Shown: in pieces, positions 35,748 through 44,427 of the stretch
Layout: the number at the start of each line of letters is the position of its first letter
Numbering within the stretch: the stretch's first letter is position 1
Made by a program: the position numbers and the translations under genes
Assembly: GCF_014697475.1 (NCBI RefSeq)
Contig: NZ_JACJRV010000016.1
Span: 53,686 to 117,685, forward strand
Source of the DNA: Nostoc sp. FACHB-152
GTDB taxonomy: Bacteria; Cyanobacteriota; Cyanobacteriia; Cyanobacteriales; Nostocaceae
DNA: 64,000 nt
Reading direction: 5' to 3'
Notes under the pieces: generated by a model
What the model was told of the DNA's origin: nothing
Databases searched by the model: none
What the model saw: the letters and a program-made list of their open reading frames with translations, nothing else

Positions 35748-35858
35748 TTGCGAATACGAGTTTGAAATAGTTTTATACCAATTGGCCGATGAATAATCAG
35801 CCAAAAAATGCAGAAATAGTATTGTCGCCTCTACATTAAATTATTGCTGTAGAAAATT

Positions 35859-36248
35859 ATGGAAACTCAAATTCAACAAAAAGAATACGCTGAACCTAGC
35901 TTGGCTAAAAACATAGTGACAATTCAAGATTCAGAGCCAGGAAGTTTAGCCAAACTAACAAATACTGAGATATCGAATAATCAAGGCGCAGATTTTGGCA
36001 GAAATATTTCTGATGTTTTGCAGCAATTACCCCAAAATATAGTTGAATTTACTTATGAATATAAGCTGCCAGTTGTGAGCTTTGCTTTTATTGTATTAAT
36101 GAATATTGGGCTGAGATTGGTGTTAGCTGTATTATATGGTGTAAGACAAATTCCTTTCGCTCCTACATTTTTTGAGCTTATTGGAATTGGTTATACAACT
36201 TGGTTTGTTTCCCGTAATTTTTTCGCAGAGCATGATGGGCGTTCTTAA
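35859..36248 (+). CDS. CAAD-domain membrane protein
   Basis: A 129-residue protein. The first 45 residues are polar. The CAAD domain follows: ISDVLQQLPQNIVEFTYEY, a first membrane helix (VVSFAFIVLMNIGLRLVLAVL), a short PFAP-containing turn, and a second helix region FFELIGIGYTTWFVSRNFF. CAAD domains anchor some cyanobacterial aminoacyl-tRNA synthetases to thylakoid membranes; free-standing versions such as CURT1-like plastid proteins exist too. No synthetase domain is attached here. Start ATG 35859; a terminator precedes it, so it is a separate transcript. Confidence 0.85.
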   Translation: METQIQQKEYAEPSLAKNIVTIQDSEPGSLAKLTNTEISNNQGADFGRNISDVLQQLPQNIVEFTYEYKLPVVSFAFIVLMNIGLRLVLAVLYGVRQIPFAPTFFELIGIGYTTWFVSRNFFAEHDGRS

Positions 36249-36359
36249 TGGAATTGCTAAATTGGAATATTTTTTTTAATTTAGCCTCTTTAAATTAGGT
36301 CTGACAGTATGAGATGCTGCCAGATACGTTAACGCAGCAATCTGCGAATATGTTTGCTA

Positions 36360-36557
36360 CTATTGTATAGAAACTGACATCTCCTGCTGAATCTTGCTCT
36401 TAGTAGCTTTGAAGTCAGTAGACATTTGCTCTTTTTGAATGTCGCTGCAATTTCTATCGATCGCAGCAAACATAGTGCTTTCTTCTTGACGGATGTGATC
36501 GCCAAGTATATCCATTAATTGTTCAATTTTTGATCTGAATTCGTCAAAATTATTTTT
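36360..36557 (-). pseudogene. Hemerythrin-like domain relic
   Basis: A minus-strand frame opens after a TAG at 36558-36560 and ends at TAG 36360-36362. It encodes FDEFRSKIEQLMDILGDHIRQ then EESTMFAAIDRNCSD, matching the C-terminal helices of hemerythrin/HHE proteins with the H-x3-E-x-E metal-type pattern. The N-terminal helices with the first His residues are absent. It is best read as a 5'-truncated remnant. An internal ATG could start a peptide of about 50 residues, but this looks unlikely to be functional. Confidence 0.6.
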
Positions 36558-36749
36558 CTATATTCAAAAATTATAAACTTTTATTAATTTAGCAGCGTTT
36601 AATACGCATACAAAAAATCATGCAGTATAACTTATCAGGGCTAAAAACAATTTAGCAGCAAAAATTACATGATTTTTTAACAAAATTTTTGCTGTTTCTA
36701 ACTTAGATTTTTATGCCTCCTACTTTCAATATATTTAGGAGATTTAAAA

Positions 36750-37193
36750 ATGCAACGTATTTTTAAACAAACTGCTATGCTTACATTTACTGCTACGCTT
36801 TCAGTAATACTTACAGGCTGCGGTGAAAGTAAAGTTGCTCAATGTAATAAAATGATAAAAGTTGCAAATCAAGCAGTAACGCTAAGTCAAGCATTCAGTA
36901 AAAATCCCCAGCCTCAGAAAGGGTCGAAAGCATTAACAGAAGTGGCTAGTAAAATAGACCCAATTACTAACGAAATGAAAGCATTAGAAATCAAAGATGA
37001 GAAATTGCAAAGTTTTCAATCACGCTTTGTTAAACTCTACGAAGATACTACAAAGGGGTTAAGGGATACAGCAGCCGCTATTGATAAAAAAAATCTAAAA
37101 GCCGCAAATGCCTCTTTATTAACTCTGAAAAAGAGCAGTAGCGAGGAAAGTGCAATAGTCAGTGATATTAATAAATATTGTTCTGGCAAATAA
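36750..37193 (+). CDS. Unknown exported lipoprotein
   Basis: A 147-residue protein with a type II signal peptide: MQRIFKQTAM, hydrophobic LTFTATLSVIL and the lipobox LTGC (Cys at about residue 24), so it should be lipid-anchored. The mature part is helical and Lys-rich (CNKMIKVANQAVTLSQAF, SRFVKLYEDTTKGLRDTAAAI, ASLLTLKKSSSEESAIVSDI) and ends with a Cys four residues before the C-terminus, which could pair with the Cys at about residue 31. No enzyme motif is seen. TTTAGGAGA upstream of ATG 36750 is a good ribosome site. Confidence 0.78.
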   Translation: MQRIFKQTAMLTFTATLSVILTGCGESKVAQCNKMIKVANQAVTLSQAFSKNPQPQKGSKALTEVASKIDPITNEMKALEIKDEKLQSFQSRFVKLYEDTTKGLRDTAAAIDKKNLKAANASLLTLKKSSSEESAIVSDINKYCSGK

Positions 37194-37210
37194 ATCTTAG
37201 TGTTTTGTTG

Positions 37211-37310
37211 ATAGAGCAATCATATTTGATTTACAAACTGCTTATGTGGGCAGTTAATAGGGAATAGGCAATAGGCTATAGATTTGTTTGAATCTCCTAC
37301 ACGGACTGCC
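37211..37310 (+). repeat. Dispersed repeat family A copy
   Basis: This copy starts ATAGAGCAATCATATTTGATT and ends CTCCTACACGGACTGCC. It contains GATTTACAAACTGCTTATG and several CAATAGG heptamers. It aligns with the reverse complement of 22141-22236, differing mainly in heptamer number. Confidence 0.75.
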
Positions 37311-37314
37311 AAGG

Positions 37315-37397
37315 TGTAAGACCGTCTAAAGGCACTGCTTTTAGAGGCGATGTTGGATGAAGGAAGAATCTCCCCGCCCATTACGGCGGGGAATTGT
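37315..37397 (+). mobile_element. Solo right end of an IS200/IS605-type element
   Basis: GAAGGAAGAATC (37359-37370) is followed by an exact 8-bp stem, TCCCCGCC (37371-37378) and GGCGGGGA (37385-37392), then ATTGTCAA. This order (GAAGAATC, CCCCGCC hairpin, GGGGA, TGTCAA) is the typical 3' end of cyanobacterial IS605/IS1341 elements, where the TnpB-linked RNA (omega RNA) ends. No TnpA or TnpB frame is nearby, so it is a relic or a short non-autonomous derivative. Confidence 0.65.
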
Positions 37398-37500
37398 CAA
37401 CGAACTCACCTTAACCTAGATGCAGAGATGGTAAGCTAATGCGCCTACAAGTTGCACAATTTAAATTGTGGGGAAAAACTTCAAATCCTCTCCTCTGCTC

Positions 37501-37580
37501 ACGGCAGTCGCTACAACGGGGAGGCACTGCCGACTTGAAGTATGTGGCGTGGGAACCCCCGCAACACGCTGCCTCCCCTG
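37501..37580 (+). repeat. Dispersed repeat family C copy
   Basis: This GC-rich element includes GCAGTCGCTACAACGGGGAGG, CACTGCCGACTTGAAG and GTGGCGTGGGAACCCCCGCAA. It aligns with the reverse complement of 31065-31156. Short frames read through it are products of the repeat, not genes. Confidence 0.72.
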
Positions 37581-37638
37581 CTCCCCTGCCCCTCTGCGGT
37601 CTAAACTGCTTATGTGTGTAACAGCTTATGAGGCTGCT

Positions 37639-38763
37639 TTAAGAATTGCCGGAAGGTGCAGTAGCATGGATTAGCTCTGGCTTCTCTTCGTTGGCTGGAC
37701 GTTCAATAGTTTGCTCTGATGTAGCACGTTGAGAGCGTTCGAGAGTTTGCACTTGCACAGGTTGACCTGTTTCAATGGATTGGTAGATCGCTTGAATGAT
37801 GCGAACATCGTTCAATCCTTCTGTTCCAGATGGTTCGGGGTCTTTATTTTGCAGAATGCAATCGGAGAAATATGTGAATTCGGCGGCTAGCTGGTCGTGT
37901 TTTTCAAAAGTACGCTCTTGGGTTTCACCATCAATGGTGAGGTAGTGCTTGATATCTCCATGCCATGTATAGGCAGGTTCTAGCCGTAAATCGCCTTTAG
38001 TTCCCACGACTTGGTAAGTAGAAACTTTTGCTCCTCCAAAGCTACAGGTGAATGTTGCGAGGCGTTCATTGGGAAAGCGCATGGTAACGGTAGCCATTTC
38101 TTCTACTTCGCTGAAGCGTTGTTCTCCTTTGCTGGCAGCTACAGCAAATACTTCGGTTGGTTCATCTTGGAATAAATAGCGTACTGCATTAAGGCAGTAA
38201 ATACCGATGTCGTAGACTGCTCCACCACCTGTAACATCTCGTAAACGAATATTACCTTCGTCTACTACTTGTTGAGAGAACACAGAGTTGAAAAGACGCG
38301 CTTCACCGATTTGCTGCGATCGCACAATTTCTACAGCTTGCAAGTTGGCTGGTTCTAAGTGCAAGCGATAAGCAATCATTAGTTTGACATTATTATCTTT
38401 TGTCGCCTTAATCATGGACTCGCACTCTTTATCTGTGACGGCCATTGGCTTTTCGCACAGCACATGGATAGCCTGATTAGCTGCTCGTACAGTGTACTCA
38501 CAGTGTAGGTGATTGGGTAATGCAATATAAACAGCATCAATCTCACCACTGGTCAGACAGTCTTCATATTCGTCATAAGAATAAGTATGTTGAATACCAT
38601 ACTTTTTGCTAAGTTCTTCGAGTTTTGCAGGATCGTCAGAAACTAAAGCAACTAATTCAGAATTTTCAGTATTAGCAAATGCAGGTAAGGCGGCTTCTTG
38701 AGCAAACCAACCTAAACCAACTACTGCATAACGAATTTTATTTTTTTCGTTTGTAGCTGTCAT
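37639..38763 (-). CDS. Gfo/Idh/MocA-family NAD(P)-dependent oxidoreductase
   Basis: A 374-residue enzyme. The N-terminal Rossmann fold begins RYAVVGLGWFAQEAALPAF (G-x-G-x2-A) and runs to about residue 130. EKPMAVTDKECESM (about residues 103-116) carries the catalytic-type Lys of the family. The C-terminal domain includes GGGAVYDIGIYCLNAVRYLF (about residue 185), where the D-x-G-x-H/Y pattern supports sugar substrate binding. Such enzymes act on hexose or inositol derivatives. The last 40 residues (LERSQRATSEQTIERP) are low-complexity. Start ATG 38763. No sugar-metabolism partner is adjacent. Confidence 0.9.
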   Translation of the reverse strand: MTATNEKNKIRYAVVGLGWFAQEAALPAFANTENSELVALVSDDPAKLEELSKKYGIQHTYSYDEYEDCLTSGEIDAVYIALPNHLHCEYTVRAANQAIHVLCEKPMAVTDKECESMIKATKDNNVKLMIAYRLHLEPANLQAVEIVRSQQIGEARLFNSVFSQQVVDEGNIRLRDVTGGGAVYDIGIYCLNAVRYLFQDEPTEVFAVAASKGEQRFSEVEEMATVTMRFPNERLATFTCSFGGAKVSTYQVVGTKGDLRLEPAYTWHGDIKHYLTIDGETQERTFEKHDQLAAEFTYFSDCILQNKDPEPSGTEGLNDVRIIQAIYQSIETGQPVQVQTLERSQRATSEQTIERPANEEKPELIHATAPSGNS

Positions 38764-39026
38764 TTTTAAGCCTCTTAATGAAGAATTTTTTCAAAAATTA
38801 CTCTTTTAAGGTGATGGACTTTCTTCAGTATTCCATCCTGCTGATGAGAGAGAGGTGAATCCTGCTTAGGGAGTATGTAGTTAAATACAAATAGAAGCTT
38901 TAATCAATGTATCTTAGCAATATTTATGTAAAACCTAAATAACAGGCGATCGCTATTTAGCTGACTTTACAACATAAGATAAATTATATTTTTAACCTTA
39001 ACAGAAAATACACTTCCATAAATCTT

Positions 39027-39695
39027 ATGATCAGAAAAGTTTTTCTTTTGATTATCTGGCTAGGATTTGTTATATACACAATATTATTAGCACCAGTTGA
39101 TCAACCAGAAACATGGGCTATAGGAACAAAGCTATTAACACGTCAATGGCATAAACTTAACGCTATTATCCCAACAATATTTTGCTTAATGGGTATTTTT
39201 CCAATGATTTACGCTTGCTTAATGTTTGCTGATGGTAGAATGCAGAACTTTCGCGCTTGGCCTTATTTTATTGGTTCAAATTTTACAGGTGTGATTTGTC
39301 TTTTACCTTATTTAATTTTTCGGCAGTCTAATCAAGAATTTTACGGCATAAAAGATAAGTGGCTTTTAATATTTGAGCGACGAAAGACAGGAGTTAGTTT
39401 GCTGGTTGCTAATGTTGCTTTATTGAGTTATGCAATAATTACTGGAAATTGGACAGATTACATTCAGCAGTTTTTACAAAGACTTTTTGTTCACCTGATT
39501 AGTCTCGACTTTCTACTGATGTGCTTAATATTTCCGATTACTTCATTACTGGATAATGATATGGCACGTCGGGTAATTAAAGATAAACGTATTTTTTGGG
39601 CTGTTGCTCTTGTACCTTTGTTTGGGCCATTAGTATATTTGTGTTTGCGTCCATCATTACCAGAAACTTCTTTAACAGAGTTACCTGCTACTTAA
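39027..39695 (+). CDS. Conserved multi-pass membrane protein of unknown function
   Basis: A 222-residue protein with about six hydrophobic segments: VFLLIIWLGFVIYTIL, AIIPTIFCLMGIFPMIYACLM, FIGSNFTGVICLLPYLIF, VSLLVANVALLSYAII, LISLDFLLMCLIFPI and FWAVALVPLFGPLVYLCL. The RMQNFRAWPYFIGSNFTG loop and the late DNDMARR look like those of a membrane family shared by cyanobacteria and plants. No known motif for transport or catalysis is seen. Start ATG 39027. Confidence 0.75.
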   Translation: MIRKVFLLIIWLGFVIYTILLAPVDQPETWAIGTKLLTRQWHKLNAIIPTIFCLMGIFPMIYACLMFADGRMQNFRAWPYFIGSNFTGVICLLPYLIFRQSNQEFYGIKDKWLLIFERRKTGVSLLVANVALLSYAIITGNWTDYIQQFLQRLFVHLISLDFLLMCLIFPITSLLDNDMARRVIKDKRIFWAVALVPLFGPLVYLCLRPSLPETSLTELPAT

Positions 39696-39750
39696 ATTGA
39701 GATTTTAGATTTGGAATTTTCAATCTAAAATCTCAAAAAGTTTAATTTAT

Positions 39751-39924
39751 TTAAAAGCGGATCAATCCAAAGTAAGCAGTTGCAGAAACAAGGATAATTG
39801 TTATAACACCCAAGGCAATACTAAGCCCAAATTGTGCAGCAGTTTTTTGATTGAGTTCCTCTTTACTTTCATGCCGCATGGCAGTCTCAGTAGTTTGAGA
39901 ATTTTTAAAGCTTTCAGTGTTCAT
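39751..39924 (-). CDS. Small single-helix membrane protein
   Basis: A 57-residue frame on the minus strand, ATG at 39922-39924 to TAA at 39751-39753. The first 30 residues are polar (MNTESFKNSQTTETAM..). A hydrophobic segment follows (FGLSIALGVITIILVSATAYF), ending LIRF. It has the look of a real small membrane protein: clean stop and start, continuous helix, and charged N-terminal half. I do not recognise a family. It is convergent with the preceding 222-residue membrane protein. Confidence 0.6.
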   Translation of the reverse strand: MNTESFKNSQTTETAMRHESKEELNQKTAAQFGLSIALGVITIILVSATAYFGLIRF

Positions 39925-40163
39925 AAATATTCTAGCTGAAACGTATTTATTACTAAGTTCGCTCCAACTGTGAGAAAGTACATCTAGCTATGGGCCTACT
40001 AAAAAAGGTATATTGATAGTTAGTGGATTAGTTGGGTCTATCTTATATAAATGACCTTATTTGGTGAGTCTAAGAGTCTCATCAAAGCTAGAGCTTGAAT
40101 TATTCGGAGTATTTTACTTTTTTCTGTCAGCATCCCTGAAACACAAATAAAATATTATTTGTT

Positions 40164-40568
40164 ATGCAACCTCCTCTCCCACTTGCTGGCTTAAGCATTC
40201 TCGTAGTTGAGGATGATGATGATAGCCGCTTTTACATTACTACTGTGTTAGAAGCAGATGGAGCAACTGTCGTAGCAGTTCCATCAGCAGTAGCAGCATT
40301 GAAAGTGCTACCTGAATTGCAACCCGATATCTTAATAAGCGATATCAGTATGCCTGAGGAAGATGGTTACACTTTGATTCGTAAAATACGCACACTCAAT
40401 CCAGATGCTGGCGGACGAGTTTTAGCTATTGCTTTAACAGCATTTGGCGATCGCGAGAGTTGTGTTGAAGCATTGGAATCGGGTTTTCAGACTCATGTAT
40501 CTAAACCAGTTGATCCAGAAGAATTAGTTGAGATTGTCGCTAATTTGTTTGCCTCTTGTAATTGGTAA
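40164..40568 (+). CDS. Single-domain response regulator (receiver only)
   Basis: A 134-residue CheY-like protein with a single receiver domain. ILVVEDDDDSRFYI gives the acidic pocket, PDILISDISMPEEDGYTL (about residue 57) the phospho-acceptor Asp, AIALTAFGDRE the Thr switch and THVSKPVDPEEL the conserved Lys. There is no output domain. Such proteins, often with a hybrid histidine kinase elsewhere, act by protein contacts. No kinase gene is adjacent. The start is ATG 40164. Confidence 0.9.
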   Translation: MQPPLPLAGLSILVVEDDDDSRFYITTVLEADGATVVAVPSAVAALKVLPELQPDILISDISMPEEDGYTLIRKIRTLNPDAGGRVLAIALTAFGDRESCVEALESGFQTHVSKPVDPEELVEIVANLFASCNW

Positions 40569-40639
40569 TACCATTTTGGATTTATATTTTTACCATGCTA
40601 TTCGTGATGATCAAAAACTGCATATTTTGTTAAATGAAA

Positions 40640-40672
40640 AAATCCCCGACTTTTCTAAAAAGTCGGGGATTT
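40640..40672. terminator. Bidirectional intrinsic terminator
   Basis: AAATCCCCGACTTTT pairs with AAAAGTCGGGGATTT around a short loop, with A and T flanks on both sides. It lies between the convergent response regulator and MFS genes and can serve both. Confidence 0.85.
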
Positions 40673-40694
40673 GAGCCTTCGTTGTGACAACTAA

Positions 40695-42158
40695 TTATTC
40701 TACTTTAACCAAATCTGGTGACTGCTTTGGCAATAGGAGGCGCATTAGCTGACCTAACGAGATAGAACGTTGCTCTTGAACAAAAACTAAAGGTAAAAGT
40801 GCAACTATCCGTAGTAAGCCTGAGATGACAAATAGCCCCAGCAAACCGCCAGCAGCAGACTGAGTTGCTAAAAAGCTACCCATTGAAATACCTATTGCTC
40901 CAGTTATACCAGCAACCGCTCCGGCGATCGCAAAATAATTAGACTGGTAACGCAACGGTGCTATTCCCATCATCATATTGTTTGTACACAAATCAATCGC
41001 CGCCCAAGTCCCACCAGCTAATATGTGCAACAACGGTAAATAAACCCAAAAAGAAATCTGATCACTTCCTACCGCCAACCACAGCAAAGGTGTCACCGCC
41101 ACTAAAACTCCTACGAATATCAGTAGCGGACGATTGCCAATTCTGTCTGCCAGTTTACCCCACAACAGCAGCATTAACATATTCGCCGCAGTACCTAAAC
41201 CGTGATAAATCGTTACCACACTAATATCTATATTCAGGTTATCTAGCAGATAAAGGTTAAAGAAAGGTGCGCTGACGTTAACTGCAAAGCACCAAATACT
41301 CAGGTAAAGTACAAACTTCACAAAATTAGTATCTTTGAGCCAGCTAAAATCTATCTTTTGGGGCTTTGACTCTGAGGTGTCAGAATGCTCCACCTTTAAC
41401 AGCTGAGGATTGACATCAGCCATCCATATTTGACAGCCTACACTAATTACCCCAAGCAAAATTCCTAGAAACAAAATTGCACTGTAACCTTGGAGTGTTC
41501 CACCAGGCCAAGCCGATACCACAAAACCTAGTAATGGTACAGCAACAAAGTTTGTCAAACCCAGAATGCTACTGCGAAAGCCAAAATATCGCCCCCTTAA
41601 TTTTTGAGGTACTAACACAGCTGACCAACCCAGCCAAGGCGCACGACCGAAAGCTTCAATGATATTAGCTCCTAAGAGAATTGCTAAGGTCAACTGCACC
41701 ACTTGCTGCCCAGCGATATGAGATGATTTTACTAGCCAAATTGCTGGTAAAAGAATCAACCACAGCAAGCGTGGCGGAAGGAAAATAGATATAGAATACT
41801 TACGAAAGCTAACGCTTCGATTTACTAAATATGCTCCCAAAGGTTGGAGTAGATTCACTACCTGCGGAATAGCAGCCAATAGACCAATTTCTACAGGCCC
41901 AGCACCTAACTCTAGCAAGAAATTACTGAGCAATGCCCCACCGATAATACTATAAAAAATCGTGGCGAAAATACTCTCAAAAGTTAATGCTTTGAGACTC
42001 GTCCTAATTTCTGGTTTAGAAACAAATTTTAAAAACCGTTTTGGACTTGGAGAAATTACTGTTTCTGTTAATGTCCTATCTTCTGAAATTTCTTGAATAG
42101 GAATAGGAGGAAGAGGGTTGGCTTCTAGGGAAAGAGTATGTTCTTGGGACGGAAGCAT
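40695..42158 (-). CDS. MFS-family transporter
   Basis: A 487-residue membrane protein with about twelve hydrophobic segments. The first 60 residues are polar. GAGPVEIGLLAAIPQVVNLLQPLGAYLVNRSVSFRK contains the loop 2-3 region typical of MFS carriers. LLWGKLADRIGNRPLLIFVG (about residues 335-354) is the matching repeat in the second half (G-x3-D-R-x-G-R/N). The substrate cannot be told. The gene is isolated and its 3' end meets a terminator shared with the response regulator. Start ATG 42158. Confidence 0.88.
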   Translation of the reverse strand: MLPSQEHTLSLEANPLPPIPIQEISEDRTLTETVISPSPKRFLKFVSKPEIRTSLKALTFESIFATIFYSIIGGALLSNFLLELGAGPVEIGLLAAIPQVVNLLQPLGAYLVNRSVSFRKYSISIFLPPRLLWLILLPAIWLVKSSHIAGQQVVQLTLAILLGANIIEAFGRAPWLGWSAVLVPQKLRGRYFGFRSSILGLTNFVAVPLLGFVVSAWPGGTLQGYSAILFLGILLGVISVGCQIWMADVNPQLLKVEHSDTSESKPQKIDFSWLKDTNFVKFVLYLSIWCFAVNVSAPFFNLYLLDNLNIDISVVTIYHGLGTAANMLMLLLWGKLADRIGNRPLLIFVGVLVAVTPLLWLAVGSDQISFWVYLPLLHILAGGTWAAIDLCTNNMMMGIAPLRYQSNYFAIAGAVAGITGAIGISMGSFLATQSAAGGLLGLFVISGLLRIVALLPLVFVQEQRSISLGQLMRLLLPKQSPDLVKVE

Positions 42159-42693
42159 ATTATTTTAACAATATTAAAAAGTGAAGTTTCCACAGCAAAT
42201 TTCTCCTCTATTAATACTAATTAGTAAATCTGATAGAGAAGTTGATAAATAAGTTCTGACACACTACAGTGAGCCACTAATTCATCTAAGTAAATTGCAG
42301 CGATTGTGAACAATACACTACGTTTCCCAAGGAGGTGGCAGTTAGTTGCGTTTGTTATTTAAATCAAAACCGTCTTTTGAATGACAATTTCAATTATGTA
42401 TAAAACTTATCGCTAACTGTATGATCATAAATATTTTTATCATAAAAATTCTACTGATTGGTAGAAACCCTACCCGAAGTTTCCCATATCTCTCCTGAGG
42501 ATTAAAATCTTTCACATCTTAGGCACACAATTTAAGTATTTAATGCTCAAATCACAAAATTTATTTATCCAAACTGGCTATGAGTAGCTAAATATGCATA
42601 AGTCTTAAGAAGATAGTTTTCCCCAAAAATATGTACTGATTTTTTTCAAAAATCAAATATGAGTCCTATATTATTCAGTAAAATTTTAAAAAG
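42159..42693. other. AT-rich intergenic region with a family B fragment
   Basis: About 535 bases without a gene. Bases 42631-42670 (ATGTACTGATTTTTTTC.., ..GAGTCCTATA) match the right part of repeat family B as seen at 7606-7722 and inverted at 50781-50897. The rest is AT-rich and probably holds the promoters of the divergent MFS and rhodanese genes. Confidence 0.6.
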
Positions 42694-43158
42694 TTGCAAT
42701 CATTAGCGTTCAGTTTACTCAAACTCTTGATCAGATTAAGTTTTCCCACTGTTAATCAAATCTCAACAGAAAAATTTGCCGAGTGGCTAGCTGATTCTGC
42801 AAAACAGCAGCCGTTTGTGCTTGATGCACGCAGCCCAGCAGAATATGCAGTCAGTCACATCAAAACATCTGTGCGTATTGATCCTGTTGTACCCGACATA
42901 ACAGCACTCTCGACAGTTTCAAAAAACACACCAATCATTGTATATTGCTCAGTTGGGTATCGTAGTGCCAAAGTTGCCCAACAACTTGATAGAGAAGGTT
43001 TTATCCAAATTTTTAACTTGAGTGGTGGTATTTTCCAGTGGGCTAATGAAGAACGACCAATGTTTAAAGATAACGAACACTCATCACAACTTGTGCATCC
43101 CTACAATGCCATCTGGGGAAATTTTCTTAAACATAGTTACCGTGCTGAGAATCATTAA
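42694..43158 (+). CDS. Rhodanese-like domain protein
   Basis: A 154-residue protein. The rhodanese domain spans about residues 25-125: FVLDARSPAEYAVSHIKTSVRI, then the active loop IVYCSVGYRSAKVAQQL with catalytic Cys at about residue 89, and LSGGIFQWANEERPMF near the end. The active loop C-S-V-G-Y-R-S fits sulfurtransferase-type domains. Translation starts at TTG 42694, since no in-frame ATG precedes the domain. It is followed within 60 bases by an acyltransferase on the same strand. Confidence 0.86.
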   Translation: MQSLAFSLLKLLIRLSFPTVNQISTEKFAEWLADSAKQQPFVLDARSPAEYAVSHIKTSVRIDPVVPDITALSTVSKNTPIIVYCSVGYRSAKVAQQLDREGFIQIFNLSGGIFQWANEERPMFKDNEHSSQLVHPYNAIWGNFLKHSYRAENH

Positions 43159-43217
43159 ATTTAAATGGCTGCCAATCTTAACTGAGTTTATGTATTATTT
43201 TTATTTTTAATTAAATA

Positions 43218-44405
43218 ATGAATTTAAAAGAAAACTTAGAACAAATAAATATTACCGATGAACGACGCTATGACCTAGATTGGCTAAGAGTTTTGGCAGT
43301 TTTACTGCTAATTTATTTTCACGCTGCTGCAATTTTTTATCATGGTGAATTAGGCGAATTTTATATTCAAAATAATTCTTTAAGTTCTGCCCTTCAATGG
43401 TTTATTTTTGTTGTCCATCAGTGGCATATGCCATTATTCTTTTTTATTGCAGGAGCAGCTACTTGGTTTTCTTTAAAGTTACGCTCTGCTAGAGAGTATA
43501 TTGGCTATCGCTTCAGTAGATTGTTCATTCCCTTCATATTTGGAACCTTAGTATTAGTTCCTCCTCAAGTTTATTATAACCGTCTCAGCCATCATGAATA
43601 TTCAGGCTCATACGTGCAGTTTTACCCACAATTTTTTCATGGAATTCGACCCCAAGGAAATTTTGAATGGGCGCACCTTTGGTTTTTGATTTATTTATTT
43701 GTCATATCTTTGGTCACTTTGCCATTATTATCATTCTTAAAAAAACAAACAGAGCAACTCTGGTATTCTCAAGTAGCAAACTTTCTAAGACAACCAGGAG
43801 CTATTTTATTACCTGCTCTACCATTAGCTGTAATTGAAGGTGCATTGCGTCCTAGATGGTTTGGTTTTCAAAATCTCTACGATGACTGGGCAAATGTATT
43901 ATTGTATATCTCTTACTTTGCCTATGGATTTATATTTTGTTCTCATGCAGAGTTTGGACAAGCAATTCAAAAAAATCGCCAATTAATTCTAGGAATATCA
44001 ATAATTACGATGTCTGTGCTATTAGGATGGCAGGCAAGTGATTTTCTTCCCAGCCGTGGTTACTCTTGGAAATATATTTTTTATCAAATGTTCCGAGGAG
44101 TAAATTCTTGGTGTTGGGTAATTGCTTTAGTGGGATTAGGGCAAAGATATCTAAACTTTAATAATGGCATTTTGCAATATACTTCCCAAGCATCTTACCC
44201 ATTTTATTTATTGCACCAGACAGTTTTGGTAACATTAGGTTTTTATGTAGTGCAATGGAATTTGGGGATACCAGAAAAGTTTTTAATTATTAGTAGTGCA
44301 ACTATTTTGCTAACAGGTACTTTGTATGAGGTCTTAGTTAGACGTATAAATATTATACGTTTTTTATTTGGTTTAAAACCAATAGAGATTAAGCAGAAAG
44401 AATAA
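43218..44405 (+). CDS. Acyltransferase family 3 membrane protein (MdoC-like)
   Basis: A 395-residue integral membrane protein with about ten hydrophobic segments. RRYDLDWLRVLAVLLLIYFHAA (residues 16-37) with the catalytic-type His, and HQWHMPLFFFIAGAATWFSLKLRSAREYIGYRFSRLFIPFIFG (about 66-110), are hallmarks of acyltransferase 3. LLHQTVLVTLGFYV near the C-terminus is also typical. The MdoC-like group (glucan succinylation) is closest by feel. The acceptor is probably a glycan or lipid at the membrane. The glycosyltransferase after it, 22 bases downstream, supports a polysaccharide or glycolipid link. Confidence 0.87.
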   Translation: MNLKENLEQINITDERRYDLDWLRVLAVLLLIYFHAAAIFYHGELGEFYIQNNSLSSALQWFIFVVHQWHMPLFFFIAGAATWFSLKLRSAREYIGYRFSRLFIPFIFGTLVLVPPQVYYNRLSHHEYSGSYVQFYPQFFHGIRPQGNFEWAHLWFLIYLFVISLVTLPLLSFLKKQTEQLWYSQVANFLRQPGAILLPALPLAVIEGALRPRWFGFQNLYDDWANVLLYISYFAYGFIFCSHAEFGQAIQKNRQLILGISIITMSVLLGWQASDFLPSRGYSWKYIFYQMFRGVNSWCWVIALVGLGQRYLNFNNGILQYTSQASYPFYLLHQTVLVTLGFYVVQWNLGIPEKFLIISSATILLTGTLYEVLVRRINIIRFLFGLKPIEIKQKE

Positions 44406-44427
44406 AAATCAAGATTTTAAGAAATGT

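Noticed and set aside
37439..37674. Two overlapping plus-strand frames
   Set aside because: Both read through the family C repeat and into the 3' end of the oxidoreductase gene; no family resemblance or ribosome site.
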